The notes beneath the pieces were generated by a model. It was not told the origin of the DNA. It did no database searches and saw only the letters and a list, made by a program, of their open reading frames with translations. Source: Cyclina sinensis (taxonomy: Eukaryota > Mollusca > Bivalvia > Venerida > Veneridae). From it: DNA of 64,000 nucleotides. Within the stretch, counting starts at the first letter, position 1; each line of letters begins with the position of its first letter. This document shows positions 1-8,701 of the stretch, in pieces. The position numbers and the translations under genes were made by a program. Location: positions 7,126,828 to 7,190,827 of the forward strand of contig JAAONU010000018.1 in assembly GCA_012932295.1 (NCBI GenBank), read 5' to 3'.

Positions 1-1130
1 GAATATTTAAGGTTCATTTCATTTCAGATAAGCTTGTAGTGTCCTTAGAAAATGCATATAATGCATTTCAGACCGTTTCCATATTTCTTATATCCGTCGT
101 TCACATTAGGCTGCTAGGCTGTAAACTTCACATTCCATTAGCCTAGAGATTAAGTGATTATTTAAGGTTTGCTTCTTATCCAGTAAGCTTGTAGTGTCCG
201 TAGAAAGTAATTATAATGCATTTCAGACCGTTTCCGTATTTCTTCTTCCCGTCACTCACTTAAGATTGCTAGGCTGCTTACTTCACATCCAGCAGCCTAA
301 AGATAAAGTGAATATTTAAGGTTCATTTCTTATCCAATAAGCTTGTAGTGTCCGTAGAAAGTGAATATAATGCATTTAGACCGTTTCTGTATTTATTATA
401 TTCGTCGTTCACTTTAGGCTGCTAGGCTGCTAACTTCACATTCCAGCAGCCTAGCGATTAAGTGATTATTTTAGGTCCATTTCTTATCAGATAAGCTTGT
501 AGTGTCCTTAGAAAGTGAATATAATGCATTTCAGACCGTTTCCGTATGTCTTATATCCGTCACTAACTTTAGGCTGCTAGGCTGCTAACTTCACATTCTA
601 ACAGCCTAGAGATTAAGTGATTATTTAACGTTCATTTCTTATCAGATAAGCTTGTAGTGTCCTTAGAAGGTGAATATAATGCATTTTTAGACCATTTCCC
701 TGTTTCTAATATCCGTCACTAACTTCAGGCTGCTAGGCTGCCAGGCTGCCAACTTCAGGCTGCTAGGCTGCTATCTTCACATTTCAGCAGCCTAGAAATT
801 AAGTGAATTTTTAAGTTTCAGTTCATATCCGATTAACTTCTATTGTCCTTAGAACATGATTATAATGCATTTCAGACCATTTCTCTGTTTCTAAAATCCG
901 TCGCTAACTTAAGGCTGCTAGGCTGCTAACTTCAAATTTCAGCAGCCTGGAAATTAATTGAATTTTTAAGTTTCCGTTCATATCCGATTAACTTGTATTG
1001 TCCTTAGAACGTGATCATAATGCATTTCAGACCATTTCTCTGTTTCTAATATCCGTCGCTAACTTCTGGCTGCCAGGCTGCCTACTTCAGGCTGCCAGGC
1101 TGCCAAGCTGCCAACTTCAGGCTACTTGTG
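1..1130. repeat. 155-bp tandem satellite, about 7 copies
   Basis: The word AGCTTGTAGTGTCC (or a close variant) recurs near 31, 186, 340, 494, 649, 836 and 990, a period of 154-155 bp. The one longer step (187) is explained by an extra run of GGCTGCCAGGCTGCC near 725-765. Each monomer contains ATAATGCATTTCAGACC and an inverted repeat in which TAGGCTGCT faces AGCAGCCTA across about 20 bases, so each unit could fold into a hairpin. The array is cut by the left edge of the window. No coding potential is supported. Confidence 0.9.
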
Positions 1131-1714
1131 TCAACGAACTTGAGACACTTGGATCTTTTCGAGATAACTACGTCGAGAAGTTCAGTGAAAACTCGATTGG
1201 ATGATCTCTGTCATGATGTCTAATCCACACGAATCCTCGGATGTTTTAAGCGGATGAATATGTACAATTTTTTAACTTTACGTTCGCCGGAAGAAGAAAA
1301 CGCTGAAAAAGTATCTCTGTCGGTGCTCTAGAAACGTAGTCTGAAGAGTTTGTAAACATGCGAAATCACTACTCTCCATTAATACAATTTTACTTTTAAC
1401 TCTGCTTTTTTTCTCTTTCAATGGAATTGTGTTTGGTTGAAATCACTATGTTGTTTGTGTTCCGAAAGTAGTTTCAATGACGACTAACTAGTACGTCATA
1501 CATCCAAAAGGTGATTGCAAGAATTATCTGAGGTGATCCGATTGAATTAAAACTATGTGTAATTATTGAGCATGAGTTATTTGAACATTCGAACGCTTGA
1601 ATGCAAAATGATCCGAACATTCGGATGCTAAAATGAACAAAATTTGCCATCCTTACAAAATACAAAATGAATGGAATCGAATAGCAGCGGGCGAAACCAA
1701 ACTAGTGTTCATAA
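1131..1714. other. Unannotated spacer; right part duplicated in unit B
   Basis: I see no gene here. From about 1455 onward the sequence is repeated with small changes at 17030-17270 (for example the shared word GACTTACTAGTACGTCATAC or close variants), so this stretch is the left edge of a block duplicated between units A and B. Bases 1131-1454 match nothing else I recognised. Confidence 0.6.
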
Positions 1715-2100
1715 ATTAATAATATTCTAAAAATGGTAAAAGGCCTGACGCCACAGAACCTTTGAAATCTTGTTCTACAAACTTTTAATTCTATTTCTGG
1801 CTACAACCTTCGTAATTCTGCTCAATTGCGCCCCGTGCAAGCACGAAGGTCTCAGTATTCTAACACATTTTTGCCATCTAGTATCCGTGATTGGAACAAT
1901 TTACCAGGATTTGTAAATAATGCTCCTACACTTTATATATTTAAATCCAAACTTAAACGAAACGAAAAAAGTAAGCCTCCTTACTATTTCACTGGAAACA
2001 GACGGGCTGCGACCCTTCACTGCAGACTTCGTTTAAAGTGTAGTTGTTTGAAATATTACCTCTTCTTACGTAATTTAATTGATTCCTCTTTTTATGCCCC
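1715..2100 (+). pseudogene. 3' tail of a non-LTR retrotransposon (RT C-terminal region)
   Basis: An open stretch from 1826 reads RPVQARRSQYSNTFLPS, then IRDWNNLP, FKSKLKRN, YYFTG and LHCRLRLKCSCL. This order is what I know from the extreme C-terminus of reverse transcriptases of many metazoan LINEs, downstream of the catalytic domain. The preceding bases (1730-1825) translate in pieces to the matching upstream segment (a KMVKGLTPQ-like stretch), with a stop. No RT catalytic motif is present, so this is a 5'-truncated fragment. The apparent extension of the frame to 2335 runs into the tandem array and is not LINE protein. The paralogue at 17285-17625 stops earlier. Confidence 0.75.
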
Positions 2101-3520
2101 CATCGAAGATGAGCGGATATTGTTTTGCAAATGTCCGTCGGTCGGTAAGTCGTTTCCGATCAATACTAAAGACCATTGGACCCACTTTCTTCAAACTTGG
2201 TATGCTGGTTGGTCAGGATCAGTAGATGACCCCTACAGTTTTCAGGTCAAAGGCCAAGGTTACAGTGACCTTGAAAAGAAAGCTGTTTCCGATCAATTAC
2301 TACAGAACGCTTGGGCCCAGGTTCCTCAAACTTGATAGAAAGGTTGGTCATTAGTAGGTGACTCTTATAGGTGGTCAGATCAACAGGTCAAAGGCCAAGG
2401 TCACTGTGACCTTGAAAAGCAAAACAGTTTCCTGTAAGTATAGATCGCTAAGACCAAAGTTTTCTTCAAAATTGGTACGTAGGTTGGTCATGGCCAGTAG
2501 ATATTCTCTATAGCTTTTCAGGTCATCAGATCAAAGGCTAAGATCACAGTGACCTTGAAAGGCAGATGGTTTACGATCAATAGGTATAGAATGCTTGGGC
2601 ATGTTATTCGTGACCAGTAGATGACTTTTATAGTTTTTTCAGGACATTAAGTCAAAGGCCAAGGTCATACTGACCTTGAAAATCAAAACGATTTCCGATC
2701 AATAACTATAGATCCCTTTGACCCATCTTCTGAAACATTTTACGTAGGTTGCTTATGACATGACCAGTAGATGAATTCAGTATATTCAGATCACCAAGTC
2801 AAAGGTCAGGAAAAGCGCAACGGTTTCTGATCAATAACTATAGAATGTTTGGGTCCAGGTTCCTCTTACTTGATATGTAGGTTGCGCATGACCAGTAGAT
2901 GACCCTATAGCTTTCAAATCACCAGGTCAAAGGCAAATGTCACAGTGGCCTTGGAAAGTAAACGGTTTCCGATAAATTACTATAGAATGCTTGGGTCCAG
3001 ATTCCTCAAACTTGGTACGAAGGCTGGTCATGACTAGTAGATGATCCCTATAGTTTTTCAGGTTTTCCGGTCAAATGCAGGTCAAAATGTCTTTAAATAG
3101 CTAAATGGTTCCCGATCAATAACTATAGAACGTTTGGGCTCAGCTTCTTAATACTTCATAGGCAGAATGGTCATGGCCAGATGATTACTTTCGAGTCATT
3201 AGATCAAATGCCAAGGTTATAGTGACCTTGAAAAACAAATTGGTTTCCCATCAATAACTATAGAACTCTTGGGTTCTGTGACCAGAGGATGATCACTATA
3301 GCCTTACAGATCACCAGTTAAACCAGTTCTGATTAGACTTCATAGACTTCATCACCTCTATAGATTTTAGGGTACAAGATCAAAGGTCAATTAATTGACC
3401 ATTAACAGAAAAATAGTTTCCAATCTATAATTAGAGAAGCCTCGGAAATTGGCTTCACAGACTTGCTTTGCAGGTTGGTCTGTCCAGGAGATGACCCCTA
3501 TACCTTTCTTTACTTTTATG
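2101..3520. repeat. Degenerate ~145-bp tandem array with TGACCT inverted half-sites
   Basis: Monomers of about 120-150 bp share the order: GATCAATNACTATAGA, then CTTGGGNCCAG, GGTTGGTCATGACCAGTAGATGA, CAGGTCAAAGGCCAAGGTCA and TGACCTTGAAAA. About nine diverged copies are recognisable. Several monomers contain the palindrome AGGTCAnnnTGACCT exactly (2398-2412 and 2662-2676). The left boundary, around ATGCCCCCATCGAAGATGAG, resembles the end of a widespread bivalve repeat element. A paralogous array lies at 17640-19240. Confidence 0.85.
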
Positions 3521-4537
3521 GCTGCCATTATAGATAAGGCGCTAGGGGTATATATGTTTTACTAACATTTCTTGTTGTGTTTGTGGTTAAACTAAAAACA
3601 ATCAACATTTGCTATTCAAATGTACTCTTTTTAAGTAAAGGTGGTCACGTCTCTCTTACCTGAGACAAATCACTGACAATATCTCAGCTGAAACATTTTT
3701 ATTTGGTGATAAATCATTACATGACAGTGAAAATAAAGAAATTTTTCTTTTGGTCTGAAAATTTATCACAGACAGTGGCAAGTTAATTTCATCTAATTTA
3801 TAGCATAATTTGCATCTTGCATAACCCCTTAACAATAGATAGTTAGAGCACTTGAGCAAGTTTGTATGTACGAGTAATTGCTTTATCAATGGGTTTTAAG
3901 GTGGATTGTGGCTTGTAGTATTAATTTCTTTTCACTCATGTATTTTCCATTTTTTCTTTCAAAAATATCAGTCTTTTGCGTATTTAAACAAAATAAACGG
4001 CTATGGGTATGTGAAATATAGTTTAACAACTGATTGATTTTGACAAGTCTATTGTTTGTAAATTATTACATGTGGAGATTGACTTACACAAGTACAATGT
4101 TCTTTTTGTCAAAATCCTTTAGGCATTCATGCTCTCGTAATTTTGAAAAGTGAACATTGAATATTACATGTGCAACTACTTCTAACGCGCTACAGGAATC
4201 GAGAGAAACGGTCATATTTTTTTATTAAAGACTAAGCTGACTGCATATTAAGGTAAGTGTATAAAGCACGCGTATTTTATTATTTTATCTAACCTCATAT
4301 TTCTTCTCTATAATGCACATAGCCCTACATGCATTTTCCAAAGTATATACAAATTAAATTGTGTTATTTTTGGTGTTTCAATGTGTTTTAGATTAGGAAT
4401 ATGTAAAATTAGATACCACACACTTTATGTTAAATTACGTCATAAAATGTAAAGTGTTTTAGAAAAATTGATCCTGAACTGAACAGTACTAGGGACATTC
4501 TATGTTTGTCGACGTTCTCAAATAAATGGTTAGCATC
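3521..4537. other. Unit A upstream spacer (duplicated DNA, no gene)
   Basis: No coding region is supported. Bases 3521-4185 are repeated at about 19241-19935 in unit B. From TAACGCGCTACAGG (near 4185) the sequence continues as the upstream part shared by the units (for example 22075 onward), including the motif TTATCTAACCTCATATTTCTTCT, which recurs in B, D and at the right end of the window. Confidence 0.7.
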
Positions 4538-4624
4538 GGTAGCGGAGCTCGAAACCATGACCTTCTGTCAGCGAGTAATGAAATCATTCTGATTCGGCAA
4601 TTTCAACCACTCGATCTCTGAGAA
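4538..4624 (-). repeat. tRNA-like relic (Ser/Leu type), unit A
   Basis: Read on the minus strand, the block contains CGAGTGGTTGAAAT (A-box-like D arm), then a long segment that could hold a large variable arm, then GGTTTCGAGCTC (B-box-like T arm). This order and spacing resemble class II tRNAs (Ser or Leu). The anticodon region lacks a clean U33 loop, so I treat it as a tRNA-derived SINE head or decayed tRNA rather than a working gene. The same relic occurs in the other three units at the same place relative to the Mab-21-like gene. Confidence 0.5.
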
Positions 4625-4857
4625 ATTTTTTTGTTACTATGTTTTTTCCGACATTTAGGAATTTTGAAAGTTAAATAAATTGATTCCATAAATGTTGAGA
4701 TTGACCTGCATTTCCAAAATAAGTATTTAAGTTTTCACTCATTCAAGTTGCAAAAATAGCACAAACATATCAAACTGCTTAGGAAACCTTTATCAAGATT
4801 GTTTAAACTTTATCCATTCCTTTATTTCAGCCCCAACCCAACCGCTCGCTTCCCCGT

Positions 4858-4892
<35 letters not shown>

Positions 4893-5440
4893 TCTATTGT
4901 TGGTTCATTTTAAGCAGATTTCAGTGACATAGCATGCATGTTTAATCAGATGAGCTTTTCAGGGCAAATTTTGCGTTATTGTTATCCTTTTTAATGCCTG
5001 TTGTCGTTGTTGGAAGCCGTTGTCTATCATTTTAAGATTTTAGCCGACGTAAATGGCACAAACTACGATGATGGATAACCACTGTTTTTTAGATTCAAGT
5101 ATAAATGTACTATGTCTTGTACGCATGTCTATCTGTTTCGGCAACAGGTCGTCTGAATTCACTTCCATTGCTTATTTACTGGAAAAAAATAAAGAAGAGT
5201 TGCTGCTAAAATTTCATTGGTGGACCAAAATCAACGTTTTATTGGTCACTTGCCACAAAAAAAATATTATCGGAAAAGAGCACTTAAGCTTTCTGCCTCT
5301 GAACCTAAATGTAATCTAATAGGTTCATAATATGCATTTTTCAATTACTTTACATTTTGCACATTTTATGTTCGTGAAAGAAAGGAGACGATAGTAAATT
5401 GTCGACGAGTGAAGATGTCATTACAGTGCTTTCTACCTTA
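4625..5440. other. Unit A upstream region with a 33-base poly-T
   Basis: This non-coding stretch is shared with units B-D. Bases 4859-4891 are an uninterrupted run of 33 T; the homologous place in unit B (about 22752-22830) is a TTTG/TTTTG-rich simple repeat. A conserved stretch around 5045-5100 (ACGTAAATGGCACAAACTAC) also recurs in the other units. A short open frame at 5053-5319 is not conserved as protein, so I do not call it. Confidence 0.65.
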
Positions 5441-5508
5441 CTGCGCGCTCGTTCATCCCGCTAAATTGCATCAAAAAGCATGTGACCAAACAAATGCTGC
5501 AGGTGTAC
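5441..5508 (+). promoter_or_regulatory. Conserved upstream block of the Mab-21-like gene, copy A
   Basis: This ~70-bp block reads CTGCGCGCTCGTT..CCCGC.AAATT..CAT.AAAA..C.TGTGACC..GCTGCAG. It recurs about 160-320 bp upstream of the first in-frame start in the other copies, or of the D-like start in copy C. Copies B and D carry TTCCCGCCAAA, which matches the E2F-type consensus; B and C carry the CACGTG E-box. Copy A has one change in each (ATCCCGCTAAA and CATGTG). Promoter function is inferred from conservation among the units and from position; no transcription start is known. Confidence 0.5.
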
Positions 5509-5733
5509 TCAAATTTCAAGCGTATTAAAGATGGAGCCCTGACTCTTCACATTTGCATAATTTAACAAAAAGTTATATTTTCACCACAAATAAGTATATA
5601 ACAAAACAGCATGTGGAAGTATTTGTAGGTAAAACTTCTTGTTACAAGATTTAAGGGTCATGCTGTGGATCCATGAATTTCCCGATTTCAGGTGCCATTG
5701 TACCACGGTTGCATTTCCTTTTTAAGATAATTC

Positions 5734-5747
5734 TTGTTCTATTTCAG
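5734..5747 (+). promoter_or_regulatory. Candidate 3' splice site before the coding exon, copy A
   Basis: The sequence TTCTTGTTCTATTTCAG has a pyrimidine tract and ends in AG, with the exon beginning GAG at 5748. The same acceptor is kept at 24183|24184 in B, near 40258 in C, and at 58747|58748 in D, each 5-18 bases before the start codon. This suggests a 5'UTR intron upstream and argues against using the upstream ATG at 5673, which would lie inside that intron. Confidence 0.6.
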
Positions 5748-5765
5748 GAGAAAATAAAACAAGAA

Positions 5766-7946
5766 ATGGACTTCTTTCAGGCACTTGAGGACCATGGATA
5801 TACACAAAATATTAGGACACGATACAGAGACCATGCTCAATTTTATGAAAGTGGGTTCAGACTACAGGTTTTAGGCAAGCATGGTCAAGCTCATAAATTT
5901 GGAAGTTTTGTAGAGGCATCTCAACTTCCTGGGCGTGGCTCTGACATGGATATGATGAATGTTTTAACAAACATTGTTGCAATAGATGAACGCACACCTA
6001 GCACCTATGTTAAGGATATATTGAAAAAGGAGCGCGTTATTACGGTTGAAATGGTCTCGGATGAATGGACTAGACCTGGACTTACTAAACTTGTGCCTTG
6101 TCATCGGTTATATTCAGAAATTATCCGATGTTTTAATTTGACAACTTCGAGGGATGTACGTGGTCGGGAAGTGGTGTGTTTTTTGCGAAACAAATATTAT
6201 ACAACACATCTCCCAATGTATGAGCATCATTACAATAGTGCCTTTCGACTTGATATGTCAGGTCCCGCTGTTACGTTAATATCTAAAAAATCAAAACATC
6301 TTGATTTTATACTAGCTCTTTTATGTAGAAATTGGCCATTGTGTGCACAATTTTGGCTCCGTAGACAGAAAACTCTCATATGGTTAGGTGAAAATGAAAT
6401 GCGAAAATTAGCAAAAATGCAATGTTTTTTGGTACCAACAAAACGTTACGAAAGCAACCTGGAGTGGCGGATTTCATTTTCTCTCCAGGAACGAGAGCTA
6501 TTCTGGAAACTAACTGATGTACAGTACAAATGTTTTGTATTAATGAAATACATTAAAGAAGAATGTTTCGGTTCAGACCAGAAGAACAAAGGCAGGTCCT
6601 TAACGTCCTATCATTGTAAAACTGCATTGTTTTACACTGTAGAGAATAATCCGAATATATGGTCTCGAGACAATCTGGCTAAATGCACCTCTGCCTGTTT
6701 TCAGCTTCTCTTAATATGGGTGATCAACAAGCATTGTCCTAGTTATTTTGTACCCGAAGTGAACTTGTTTTCAAAATTTTCTGTTTCTGATTTAGAGTAC
6801 ATCAGAGATATTTTGGAAGACTTGCTTTTATATCCAGTATCATATCTTACAAAAGGTATAAAGCTAATGGTTGACCTACATCAGCAGGACCCAGAATTAC
6901 AATTTGGTGCAATGCAACGTGTCGATAAATCTTATTATCACAGTATAAAGTTAATAGACAGTCTGGACCATACCCATGGAGAGATTGGGCTTCTCCTTGG
7001 TGTCATTTTTTCGCACTCTTTAAACTACTGCATAGATGACGCGATATGTTATTTTGCACAAGTTCTCATGTTCAAAGTCGAAGACTGCGAAATGATTCAG
7101 ACATTAATTTTCTCATATATCCATACGTCATTAGCATGTCATTTCGTTATAAAAGCAGTGCGTGCAAATACTATGTGGACTCGAAACTTTTTTATCCTGT
7201 CTTCCGCTTTTCATTTCTACAAGGGACTGAAATCTGATAAAATGTCAAGTAAGCTTAAATTTGCAACAGTTCTTCTCTATACTGGGCATAAGAACAGTGC
7301 TTCTGCCATACTGGAAGAAATGTCACGTGAAAGCACCAGGTCACTGTTGTTTGGATGCTCGTGTGTCTATGAGTCAAAATGTTCTTGGGACAGACTGTTT
7401 TATTTTTTTAGTATGAATCCGGCTAACAAAAAGCATTTTGAGTCTCTGTCAACAATAAAGCTTATTCAGGAACATATGTTTCATTGTGTGACGTTTCTTC
7501 CAACAGAGATAGAAATAGTTCCTTATCCACTACGGTTTGAAATGTTCAGATCCGTAGGTGTGCCTCACGATGCGGAAGTCAAAAGTATAATGCATTTATG
7601 GTGGTTTCGTTGTTCGGTTATGCATCCAGAATCCTATATGCATTTTCTGCGATATTTCACTGGGGTGTCGAAGATGGGTGTTTCTCATAGTCTGCCTGAG
7701 GAAACTACAGCGAGCACGTGGCATCACTACCACACAGAAACAAAAATGAATGTATCTGGGTGGCTTGCAGAAAGAGATGGACAGTACAGGGAGGCATTCA
7801 GTATGTATCTATCATCATGGCAATACCTGGAAACTATACAAGTGGACTATCCGGTGTTTCCTAAAAACAGAAACAGATTGTATCTACACAATGCAGCAAA
7901 ATGGCTTATAGTGTTGTTGCTTTATCGAAAGTGGTGCAGTATTTGA
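5766..7946 (+). CDS. Mab-21/cGAS-like nucleotidyltransferase-fold protein, copy A (intact)
   Basis: 726 aa from the ATG that follows the conserved splice acceptor. The upstream ATG of copies B and C (MELEMDFF) is ATA here, so translation would begin at MDFF. The N-terminal third carries a nucleotidyltransferase signature: G46-S47, then SDMDMM with acidic residues D60 and D62, and a third candidate acid D180 in HLDFILALLCRNWP. Residues about 234-352 match the Mab-21 HhH/H2TH-like domain (WRISFS, SYHCKTALFY, HCPSYFVPEVNLF). Residues about 355-726 are a helical region with TPR-like pairs (LLYTGHKNSASAILEEM; AERDGQYREAFSMYLSSW) and the block YPLRFEMFRSVGVP. In this superfamily such proteins may be cyclic-dinucleotide-making innate sensors (cGLRs) or catalytically silent relatives; activity here is inferred. 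The last ~13 residues coded in B and D are lost through an earlier stop. No signal peptide or clear membrane segment. Confidence 0.85.
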   Translation: MDFFQALEDHGYTQNIRTRYRDHAQFYESGFRLQVLGKHGQAHKFGSFVEASQLPGRGSDMDMMNVLTNIVAIDERTPSTYVKDILKKERVITVEMVSDEWTRPGLTKLVPCHRLYSEIIRCFNLTTSRDVRGREVVCFLRNKYYTTHLPMYEHHYNSAFRLDMSGPAVTLISKKSKHLDFILALLCRNWPLCAQFWLRRQKTLIWLGENEMRKLAKMQCFLVPTKRYESNLEWRISFSLQERELFWKLTDVQYKCFVLMKYIKEECFGSDQKNKGRSLTSYHCKTALFYTVENNPNIWSRDNLAKCTSACFQLLLIWVINKHCPSYFVPEVNLFSKFSVSDLEYIRDILEDLLLYPVSYLTKGIKLMVDLHQQDPELQFGAMQRVDKSYYHSIKLIDSLDHTHGEIGLLLGVIFSHSLNYCIDDAICYFAQVLMFKVEDCEMIQTLIFSYIHTSLACHFVIKAVRANTMWTRNFFILSSAFHFYKGLKSDKMSSKLKFATVLLYTGHKNSASAILEEMSRESTRSLLFGCSCVYESKCSWDRLFYFFSMNPANKKHFESLSTIKLIQEHMFHCVTFLPTEIEIVPYPLRFEMFRSVGVPHDAEVKSIMHLWWFRCSVMHPESYMHFLRYFTGVSKMGVSHSLPEETTASTWHHYHTETKMNVSGWLAERDGQYREAFSMYLSSWQYLETIQVDYPVFPKNRNRLYLHNAAKWLIVLLLYRKWCSI

Positions 7947-8701
7947 GATATCAAGATCACTTCGTATAAATATCCGTCTGTTTGAATCAAGAACAAACAG
8001 ATTCTGTAAACTTTTACAACTACAAAGTATCTAGGCCTAGCAACTGCTTGTTAGTTACATTTTAGTTCTGTAAACATGTTAGAGACAGTAATAAATAAAA
8101 CTCTTCAACCGTCCAGAAAATGCAAATGCTGTTGCTGGAAAAAAACTTTGTCATAAGATGAGAAGTTTTTATGAAATTCATGCAATACTAATGGTGCATT
8201 ATGATGCACTGATTATAATTTTCACCTAGATTTAGGCTTGGAATCATGATATTTGGAATCAAATGACATCTCTGATACACCACTTTGCCATTTTTAACCA
8301 AACTAGACAGAAATGTTCATGATACTGCTCAAATCGTTCAGTTCCATTGCACATAAGGGCTATAAAAGCTAAACATAGGAAAAAATAAAAGAGTATCTCA
8401 ACCACCTAAGCTGCAAAGTTAGTTCCAAGCAAATTTTGCAAAAATATTCTTTAAAAGCCCTTTATTAAAATTGGTCAAAAGGTTCCGATTCATTGGAAAA
8501 AATAGCTACCACAGCTGATAATATATTTTTCTTAGTATTTGGCTTCAAATAACATCTCCACACAGACTAATAGGCCATTTTAAATTAAACTTGACAAAAA
8601 TTTCACTTGCATTGTGTTTTTCTAAAATTGCTCAAACTGTTTTGCACTGTTGCAGATAAGGGCTGCAAATACTAACAAGAGTGCAATGATGGCCCTAATT
8701 C
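7947..8701. other. 3' UTR and 3' flank of copy A (shared unit DNA)
   Basis: Apart from the polyadenylation signal no gene is visible. The stretch is repeated after every copy (about 26416-27002, 43428-44135 and 60996-61725). It is built from loosely similar sentences such as GGCTTCAAATAACATCTCCACACAGAC and CATTGCACATAAGGGCTATAAAAGCTAA, which look like an old degenerate repeat. Confidence 0.7.
8090..8099 (+). terminator. Polyadenylation signal, copy A
   Basis: Two overlapping AATAAA hexamers lie about 145 bases after the stop codon. The same AATAAATAAA signal is kept after copies B (about 26526), C (about 43545) and D (about 61110), which supports use as the mRNA 3' end signal. Confidence 0.65.

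Noticed and set aside
1..1130. CRISPR array
   Set aside because: Units are 155 bp and repeat end to end without unique spacers, in a clearly animal-type genome.
2101..2335. Continuation of the LINE protein into the tandem array
   Set aside because: The frame stays open by chance; the same DNA repeats in every monomer and is unrelated to RT.
5053..5319. 88-codon open frame upstream of copy A
   Set aside because: The homologous region in units B, C and D does not keep the frame; no recognisable product.
5673..5765. In-frame upstream ATG extending copy A by 31 residues
   Set aside because: The extension crosses a conserved 3' splice site and does not match the other copies at protein level, so it is probably intronic.
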